A DNA stretch of 64,000 nt from VAZQ01 sp963753575 (lineage in GTDB: Bacteria; Pseudomonadota; Alphaproteobacteria; Rhizobiales; Xanthobacteraceae): NCBI GenBank assembly GCA_963753575.1, contig CAVWCR010000003.1:3906001-3970000 (forward strand). Direction: 5' to 3'. Shown here piece by piece: positions 54,082-64,000 of the stretch. The notes below the pieces were generated by a model that was not told where the DNA came from, made no database searches, and saw only the letters and a program-made list of their open reading frames with translations. Made by a program: the position numbers and the translations under genes. Numbering within the stretch: position 1 is the first letter of the stretch; each line of letters opens with the position of its first letter.

Positions 54082-54110
54082 AGCGCCCCGGATTCCGGGG
54101 CGCTTTCATT
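54082..54110. terminator. Bidirectional intrinsic terminator between hsp20 and the convergent gene
   Basis: A ten-base-pair stem AGCGCCCCGG / CCGGGGCGCT (54082-54091, 54095-54104) with an ATT loop, followed on the plus strand by TTCATTTTTT. It can also end transcripts from the minus-strand gene that finishes at 54123. Confidence 0.88.
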
Positions 54111-54122
54111 TTTTCGCAGCGC

Positions 54123-54869
54123 TCAGTCCAACGGAGCGACCGGAACCATCTGCGTTGGCGGCCGGGTACGCTTCGGCATCGGCGGCGCCTCCGGTACTTC
54201 TGCAGGCGTAGTGGCAGCAGCCGGCGGTGAAGCGGCCGGGGCCTGGGCGGGCGTCGATGCCTTCGCGGCCGGCGTCTCGTTTGCCGCCACCTGCGGTCGC
54301 GGCCGCGGAATTGGCGTGCGCCGGGTCTGACTCGGCAATACGGTAATTGATCCTGTGGCTGCCGGCGCGTTGGCGACTCGCTGGCTCGGTGCCGGCCGCG
54401 GCGGCAGCGGAGCGCGACCGACGCCAGGCGCCGAAGCATGTGAACCAAGCGTTCGCTCGGGAACGGCGGCCTCCTCTTGGTACTCAGGCGGCACAGCCGA
54501 AACCCGCGGGTTACTCGGTGGCACAGGCCCGCGATATTGGCGTAACGCGATGACCGGGCGCACGCTCATAATCATGCCCCGGTAGGCATCGACCACGACA
54601 CGAACCTGGTTGCCATCGCGGCGGATCGCCGTCACCACGTATGTGCGCCCGCGCCGGAATGGCGCCCCGACCGTCGTGAGGCCGGCAGATCGTACCACAC
54701 GCATGATCTGCCAAGGCGCCAGCCCGCCTTCATAATATCGAGGACCGTAGGAGTACCGCGGGCCGTAGAAGCTCGGACCGTTGAAATAAACTCCCTGGGC
54801 ACTGGCGCTGCCCGCACCCGCAAGACCGAATGCCATAAGCCCAGCCAGAACTTTAAGCGGCTTCTTCAT
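54123..54869 (-). CDS. Secreted Pro/Ala-rich protein with a PepSY-like segment
   Basis: 248 residues from the ATG at 54869 with AGGGAGC upstream. A signal peptide (KKPLKVLAGLMAFGLAGAG) ends at SASAQ. A Gly/Tyr-rich stretch (NGPSFYGPRYSYGPRYYEGG) leads to a folded core, PWQIMRVVRSAGLTTVGAP and GRTYVVTAIRRDGNQVRVVV, which resembles the PepSY-type domains found in rhizobial periplasmic proteins. The second half is low-complexity Pro/Ala/Thr-rich and probably disordered. The function is unknown. Confidence 0.75.
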   Translation of the reverse strand: MKKPLKVLAGLMAFGLAGAGSASAQGVYFNGPSFYGPRYSYGPRYYEGGLAPWQIMRVVRSAGLTTVGAPFRRGRTYVVTAIRRDGNQVRVVVDAYRGMIMSVRPVIALRQYRGPVPPSNPRVSAVPPEYQEEAAVPERTLGSHASAPGVGRAPLPPRPAPSQRVANAPAATGSITVLPSQTRRTPIPRPRPQVAANETPAAKASTPAQAPAASPPAAATTPAEVPEAPPMPKRTRPPTQMVPVAPLD

Positions 54870-55286
54870 GGCATGCTCCCTGTTCGACGGTATCACGCTA
54901 CGCCACCTCGGCGCGCGATCAATCGTCCCTGCCGAACCAAACATAGCCGGGATTGGGGCAGACCTTTGGCTGCGGTAGCCGGAGATTTACCAACATCCCC
55001 GATTCTTGGAAACGGGTAGAGGACCGTGTTTGCAACCGCAGCTGAAATCATCGGCTCCGATCTCGGCCTCGAGACCCAATGCGCGCTCGGAACGGACGAG
55101 CGCAATCCGGCAAAGCGCGCAAAGCTGCTCCAGGGCCTGCGCGCCAAGTGGCAGAGGCCACGCACCCCAAGCCAGCCAAGCGCATGATTCAGGCAAAGCC
55201 CGATGCATTTTTGTTCGATGCCGGCGATTGCGTCGTTCTAACATGCGTGGCACATCGAGCATTCCGATCGCGCGCTACCTCGGCGC
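54870..55286. other. 417-base stretch without a recognisable gene
   Basis: It contains the promoter of the secreted protein gene to the left. A minus-strand frame of 91 codons (54987-55262) with several Cys residues exists, but it matches no family I know and lacks a clear ribosome-binding site. It ends at the second palindromic repeat. Confidence 0.4.
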
Positions 55287-55454
55287 CTAGTGCACCGTTT
55301 CCGAAGTTCGTGAATCGTCGCAAGCACCCTCTGACACGAACTTCGGAAACAAAGGGGTACTAGCAACTCTATGATTCTAGTGCCGCTTTTCGATTTGAAG
55401 TTCCTAATCGAGTTTGCTGCAAGTGGTGTAGGAACTTCAAATCGGCGGCACGAG
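55287..55454. repeat. Composite palindromic repeat, copy 2 (inverted, B then A)
   Basis: Unit B (55287-55363) has arms around CCGAAGTTCGTG and CACGAACTTCGG. The spacer CAACTCTATGATT is the reverse complement of that in copy 3. Unit A (55377-55454) runs from CTAGTGCCGC to GCGGCACGAG. The whole element is thus in the opposite orientation to copies 1 and 3. It ends at the stop codon of the aldolase gene. Confidence 0.85.
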
Positions 55455-56501
55455 CTACGACCGGGCAAGCGCAACGAATTGATCGACTTCCTCCGCCGTC
55501 GTGGCAAACGACGTGACCAGCCGCACGAGCACCCGCCCGCGCGGTAGATCATTCGCCAGCACCTGCGTCGTCCAGCGGTAAAATCTTGCTCCGGCCGCCT
55601 CAAGCCGATCACAAGTGACGTCAGGCAAGGCCGCGAACACCTCGTTAGCCTCGACCGGCCATGCGGTCGAGTGGCCTGCCGCCGCAAGGCCTTGGCCCAG
55701 CCGGTCCGCCATTGCGTTGGCGTGACGCGCCAGACGGAGCCAGAGGTCGTCGGCGAGATAGGCCTCCATCTGCACCGCCAGAAAGCGGTGCTTGGAGACG
55801 AGGTGGCCGGCGCGCTTGCGTCGCTCCTGCATGCCCGCGCCACGTGCCGGATCGAAGAACACGATCGCCTCCACGGCCAGCGCACCGCCCTTGGTCGCCC
55901 CGAACGACAGTGCATCGACGCCCGCCTTCCAGGTCGCTTCCGCCGGCGTCACACCAAGACGCGCCAGCGCATTGGCGAGCCTGGCGCCGTCCATGTGCAC
56001 GCTCAGGCCGCGCGCATGCGCAATATTGGCCAGCTGCCGAATCTCGGGCGGCCGATAGATCGTACCCGCCTCAGTCGCCTGCGACAGCGAAAACATCGCC
56101 GGGCTGACGTGGTGCGGGCCGCCCCATTGCCCCTCGGCAAGCGCCGCTTCGAGCGTGCCGGACGCAATCTTGCAGCCCACTCCCGGAAGCCCGATCAGCT
56201 TGATCCCGCCGCCGAAGAATTCCGGCGCCCCGCATTCGTCGGTCGCGACGTGCGCCTCGACATGACACAGCACGGCGCCCCAGGGCGGCGTCAGATGAGC
56301 GATCGCCAGCGCATTGGCGGCCGTCCCGGTCGGTACCAAAAAGACCGCGACCTCATGCTCGAAAAGCGCGGCAAAGCGTTGCTCGACCCGCCTCGTCGCC
56401 GCGTCGTTGCCATAGGCAAGCGCCGTACCTTCATTTGCGGCCGCGATGGCGGCAAGCACTTCCGGCGCCACGGCCGCCGCGTTGTCACTCGCAAAATTCA
56501 T
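55455..56501 (-). CDS. Low-specificity L-threonine aldolase/beta-eliminating lyase
   Basis: 348 residues. The pattern is that of PLP-dependent threonine aldolases: NFASDNAAAVAPEVLAAI at the start, EHEVAVFLVPTGTAANALAI, CHVEAHVATDECGAPEFF, then VHMDGARLANALARLGV with the PLP Asp/Arg and DALSFGATKGGALAVEAI with the PLP lysine. It cleaves L-threonine or L-allo-threonine to glycine and acetaldehyde. The start at 56501 is the first Met of the family alignment as I remember it. Palindromic repeats flank the gene on both sides (55287-55454 and 56539-56708). Confidence 0.9.
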   Translation of the reverse strand: MNFASDNAAAVAPEVLAAIAAANEGTALAYGNDAATRRVEQRFAALFEHEVAVFLVPTGTAANALAIAHLTPPWGAVLCHVEAHVATDECGAPEFFGGGIKLIGLPGVGCKIASGTLEAALAEGQWGGPHHVSPAMFSLSQATEAGTIYRPPEIRQLANIAHARGLSVHMDGARLANALARLGVTPAEATWKAGVDALSFGATKGGALAVEAIVFFDPARGAGMQERRKRAGHLVSKHRFLAVQMEAYLADDLWLRLARHANAMADRLGQGLAAAGHSTAWPVEANEVFAALPDVTCDRLEAAGARFYRWTTQVLANDLPRGRVLVRLVTSFATTAEEVDQFVALARS

Positions 56502-56538
56502 GCGCCGAACATCCCTCCATCAGCATCCCAACCGGCGC

Positions 56539-56708
56539 CTAGTGCCGCCGATTTGAGGTTCCTACACCACCTACAGCAAGCTCGATCAGAAACTTCAGAT
56601 CGAAAAGCGGCACTAGAATCATAGAGTTGCTGGTGCCCCTTGGTTTCCGAAGTTCGTGTCAGAGTGTGCTGCGACGTATCACGAACTTCGAAAACCAAGG
56701 GGCACTAG
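56539..56708. repeat. Composite palindromic repeat, copy 3 (A then B)
   Basis: Unit A (56539-56616) from CTAGTGCCGCC to GCGGCACTAG, a spacer with AATCATAGAGTTGC, then unit B (56630-56708) with arms TTGGTTTCCGAAGTTCGTG and CACGAACTTCGAAAACCAA, ending GGGGCACTAG. It is the best-preserved copy and defines the consensus. Confidence 0.88.
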
Positions 56709-57014
56709 ACTGGCAAGACAAGGTCGCGGGCCCGCCGGAAATTCCCGTGGCGACCGATCGGGACCGGAGGCCAATTTAGAGTTAGGCGAACTCTTGTCTC
56801 TGCGTTTAGAATTTCATATGGTGGATTAGGACAGCAATGCTGTCCAAAGTTGGCATTTGGCCTTCAACTTGCTCGGACGAGGATAGCCTGGCCGAGAGGC
56901 AGGGCAGCCGCGCGATGCGGGCAGACGCGACGGTCGTGCACGCGGGCGCCCGGAAAACGGGGCTGCGTTCGACACGATCGGCGAGCCCCCAAAGTGTGCG
57001 AGGGGATGGAGATT
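56709..57014. promoter_or_regulatory. gltB upstream region
   Basis: 306 bases between the palindromic repeat and the gltB start. It is AT-richer near 56775-56830. No box was identified with confidence. GGAGATT lies directly before the gltB ATG. Although the gltB frame is open further left (to 56850), the upstream residues are Arg-rich and unlike the family. Confidence 0.4.
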
Positions 57015-61667
<4,653 letters not shown>

Positions 61668-61670
61668 CGT

Positions 61671-63119
61671 ATGGGCAAGATTACCGGTTTTCTCGAATAC
61701 GAGCGCCAGGACCGCGACTACGAGCCGGTCCAGGATCGCATCAAGCATTGGCACGAATTCGTGCTGCCGCTTGAGGAAACGGAGGTGCGGACCCAGGCCG
61801 CGCGCTGCATGGACTGTGGCATTCCGTTTTGCCACGGCACCGTCACCATCACGGGCGCGCCCACCGGCTGCCCGGTGAACAATCAGATTCCCGACTGGAA
61901 CGATCTTATCTATCGCGGCAACTGGCAGGAGGCCGCCAGCAATCTCCACAGCACCAATAACTTTCCCGAGGTCACCGGCCGCGTCTGCCCGGCGCCGTGC
62001 GAGGCGTCGTGCACGCTGAACATCGACGACAACCCGGTCGCCATCAAGGCCATCGAATGCGCGATCGCAGATCGCGCCATCGGGCAGGGCTGGATCGTGC
62101 CGCAGCTGCCGGCGCGCAAGACCGGCAAGACGATCGCGGTGGTCGGCTCAGGGCCGGCTGGCATGGCCTGTGCGCAGCAACTGGCGCGCGCCGGCCACGA
62201 GGTGCACCTCTACGAGAAGCACGCCAAGGCCGGCGGCCTGATGCGATACGGCATCCCCGACTTCAAGATGGAAAAGCATTACATCGACCGCCGCGTCACC
62301 CAGATGGAGGCGGAAGGCGTCGTGTTCCACTACGGCGCCCACGTCGGCGTCAATCTCGCCATCGAGACGCTCGTCAGCGGCCATGACGCTGTCGTGCTGG
62401 CGGGCGGCTCCGAGAAGCCGCGCGATCTCCCGATCCCCGGCCGCGAGCTAGACGGCATCCATTTCGCCATGGACTTCCTGCCACAGCAGAACCGGCGCCT
62501 GAGTGGCGAGCCGCAGGCGCCCGGCGACGAACCGATCCTGGCGAAGGGCAAGCATGTGGTCGTGATCGGCGGCGGGGACACCGGCTCCGACTGTATCGGC
62601 ACCTCGATCCGCCAGGGCGCGCTGTCGGTGACGAACTTCGAGATCATGCCGCGGCCGCCCGAGAAGGAGAACAAGCTCCTCACCTGGCCCGACTGGCCGT
62701 TGAAGCTGCGCATCTCGTCGAGCCATGAGGAAGGCGTCGAACGCGATTTCGCGGTCGGCACGGTGAACTTTTCCGGTGAGAACGGTCAGGTCAAGACGCT
62801 GCACTGCGCGCGCGTCGACAACAAGTTCAAGCCGATCCCCGGCACCGAGTTCGACGTGAAGGCCGAGCTTGTGTTGCTGGCCATGGGCTTCGTGCACCCG
62901 GTGCACGACGGAATGATCAGTACGCTCGGCCTCGAGCTCGACCCGCGCGGCAACATCAAGGCCGACATGGTCGCCTACCGCAGCTCAAACCTGAAGGTGT
63001 TCGCCTGCGGCGACATGCGGCGCGGCCAGTCGCTGGTGGTCTGGGCGATCCGCGAAGGGCGCCAGGCTGCGCACGCCGTCGACAAATCTCTGATGGGATC
63101 GACAACGCTGCCGCGCTAA
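61671..63119 (+). CDS. gltD: Glutamate synthase (NADPH), small subunit
   Basis: 482 residues. The N-terminal 4Fe-4S region has CMDCGIPFC (C46, C49, C54), GCPVNNQIPDWND and CPAPCEASCTL. The FAD fold begins TIAVVGSGPAGMACAQQL and the NADPH fold HVVVIGGGDTGSDCIGTS. The subunit takes electrons from NADPH and passes them through iron-sulfur clusters to the FMN of GltB. The gene is tightly linked to gltB (3 bases) and both are intact. The following gene is convergent. Confidence 0.96.
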   Translation: MGKITGFLEYERQDRDYEPVQDRIKHWHEFVLPLEETEVRTQAARCMDCGIPFCHGTVTITGAPTGCPVNNQIPDWNDLIYRGNWQEAASNLHSTNNFPEVTGRVCPAPCEASCTLNIDDNPVAIKAIECAIADRAIGQGWIVPQLPARKTGKTIAVVGSGPAGMACAQQLARAGHEVHLYEKHAKAGGLMRYGIPDFKMEKHYIDRRVTQMEAEGVVFHYGAHVGVNLAIETLVSGHDAVVLAGGSEKPRDLPIPGRELDGIHFAMDFLPQQNRRLSGEPQAPGDEPILAKGKHVVVIGGGDTGSDCIGTSIRQGALSVTNFEIMPRPPEKENKLLTWPDWPLKLRISSSHEEGVERDFAVGTVNFSGENGQVKTLHCARVDNKFKPIPGTEFDVKAELVLLAMGFVHPVHDGMISTLGLELDPRGNIKADMVAYRSSNLKVFACGDMRRGQSLVVWAIREGRQAAHAVDKSLMGSTTLPR

Positions 63120-63146
63120 ATCCCGCAGATCGATTCGAGCGGCGCG

Positions 63147-63446
63147 TTACGCGGCCGAACGGATCATCGGGCTCGTGTCGCGCGTGCGCATCCAGTCGCG
63201 CGCCGCGCGCTGGGCAGCAGCAATTTCGTCCGCCGTCATCTCGGCAGCGATCTCGCGACGCAGCCGGATCGCATCCTTGTTGCCGTTCATGGCCGCAAGG
63301 TTGAACCACTTGTGCGCGCTCACGTAGTCGATCGGAACGCTGCGCCCGGTCGAATACATCATGCCCAGATCGAAGAATCGATCGGCACCGGTCGCGGTCG
63401 CTCCAAGCGCCGCCTGATCGCAGTCGTTGATCTCAAAACGAGCCAT
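63147..63446 (-). CDS. Small Sel1-like repeat protein
   Basis: 99 residues. FFDLGMMYSTGRSVPIDYVSA followed by HKWFNLAAMNGNKDAI is a Sel1/TPR-like repeat (the A-x-x-x-L-G-x-x-Y-x-x-G-x-x-V-x-x-D-x-x-x-A-x-x-W-x-x-x-A-A pattern), and a helical, Ala/Arg-rich end follows (MTADEIAAAQRAARDW). Proteins of this type act as small protein-protein adaptors. It converges on gltD with 27 bases between the stops. The partner is unknown. Confidence 0.8.
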   Translation of the reverse strand: MARFEINDCDQAALGATATGADRFFDLGMMYSTGRSVPIDYVSAHKWFNLAAMNGNKDAIRLRREIAAEMTADEIAAAQRAARDWMRTRDTSPMIRSAA

Positions 63447-63750
63447 GTCGGCCTCCCCTTTCCACGCCCGTTCGTCCGATTGCGAACTTCACGCGGATCC
63501 CGCTCAGCCCCCCGGCCGAGCGCGCCAACTATCGGGAGAAAATTTAAATCGTGCTTTAACCGATGGCCTGAATCAAAACTGAATGGATCGAGCAGCCCGG
63601 TTCGGTATTACCCGCCGTTAAGCACAGAAACGCCGATAGAATCACGATTTCGCATCGGCGGTGAGGAGGCGCTAACCGTTGCGATTGGGACGGCGATAAC
63701 CATCGATAGATAAGCGCTCACTACCCCGGCACCGATGCGATGAGCGACGC
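63447..63750. other. 304-base stretch without a recognisable gene
   Basis: It lies between the Sel1-like gene (minus) and the end of a minus-strand frame coming from the right. It should carry the promoter of the Sel1-like gene. No hairpin or box was identified with confidence. Confidence 0.4.
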
Positions 63751-64000
63751 TCAGCGAAAGAACGGCAATACAGAGGCCGATGGCCTGATCGAGCCTGGCG
63801 GACGTGGCACACTATTCGGGACCGAGCGTCGCGGCCGCTTCGGCTCGCTCGCTTTGCCACCCGATGCCGCCGACGGCCGTCCCTTGGCCTCTCCGGACAC
63901 GGCATGGCTCGGCGAGGACCGACGCTGCGGCGGCTGACTCGGCGCGGTCGCTACCGGCGTGGAATCCTCAGGTGGAGGCTCGGCCGCAACGTCGTTCCGC
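63751..64000 (-). CDS. C-terminal tail of a Pro/Ser-rich protein (cut by window edge)
   Basis: A minus-strand frame is open from the right edge to a TGA at 63751-63753: 82 codons rich in Pro, Ser, Ala and Arg (VATAPSQPPQRRSSPSH, PKRPRRSVPNSVPRP) ending SVLPFFR. The composition suggests a disordered tail, as seen in bradyrhizobial envelope or nucleoid proteins. The folded part is outside the window, so no function can be given. A short plus-strand frame over the same DNA is judged a shadow. Confidence 0.45.
   Translation of the reverse strand, partial: RNDVAAEPPPEDSTPVATAPSQPPQRRSSPSHAVSGEAKGRPSAASGGKASEPKRPRRSVPNSVPRPPGSIRPSASVLPFFR

Noticed and set aside
52161..56708. Palindromes as ordinary transcription terminators
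   Set aside because: Both units are far longer than terminator hairpins, lack T runs and repeat as a joined pair in both orientations.

Overview
The window looks like a chromosomal segment of a Bradyrhizobium-type alphaproteobacterium (Nitrobacteraceae). GC content is high. A CbpA/CbpM chaperone pair, groESL, an RpoH promoter with a ROSE-like leader in front of an Hsp20 gene, CpdR, gltBD, and integration remnants at tRNA genes all fit that group. The lineage is inferred from gene content; no database search was possible.

Layout. (1) 1-5650 is a stress block on mixed strands: a VIT-type transporter (cut by the window edge), an eRF1-like protein, cbpM-cbpA, a DUF2786 protein and groES-groEL with a terminator. 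(2) 5.8-7.0 kb holds two truncated transposases, an IS91-type fused head-on to an IS1182-type. (3) 7.1-38 kb is a large accessory catabolic region. A first operon (MaoC hydratase, MmgE/PrpD, GntR, nitroreductase, M28-like protein, TctC-type binding protein, CoA-transferase) has a readable promoter and operator. After an ISL3-type transposase come a second MmgE/PrpD, two Rieske oxygenases, a creatininase-like and an isochorismatase-like hydrolase, an amidohydrolase, an alpha/beta hydrolase, a bicupin, a Gfo/Idh dehydrogenase, an ornithine-cyclodeaminase-like enzyme, a formamidase-like enzyme, an ABC importer and several orphan binding proteins. Together they suggest uptake and breakdown of one or more aromatic or N-containing compounds; the substrate cannot be read from sequence. 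(4) 38-45.4 kb contains gene wreckage and an unusual locus: a very large cold-shock-domain/TPR/ATPase protein (now interrupted), a second ATPase with the same ENPYA lead-in and a HEPN-like tail, and a small two-helix membrane protein. (5) 46.1-48.9 kb is the end of an integrative element: a 3' fragment of tRNA-Met, DUF3489, DUF2924 and a large serine recombinase. (6) 49-64 kb is core chromosome: tRNA-Val, cpdR, an N-formylglutamate amidohydrolase, two tandem candidate anti-Shine-Dalgarno sRNAs, a HisN-like phosphatase, a lysophospholipase-like hydrolase, hsp20, an aldolase, gltB-gltD, and three copies of a composite palindromic repeat.

A recurrent theme is decay confined to the accessory part. 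At least six loci between 5.8 and 48.9 kb carry frameshifts, in-frame stops or truncations, while groEL, gltB and gltD are intact. This argues for genuine pseudogenisation over poor sequence quality, though single-base indels such as the one at 28513-28516 need read-level checking.
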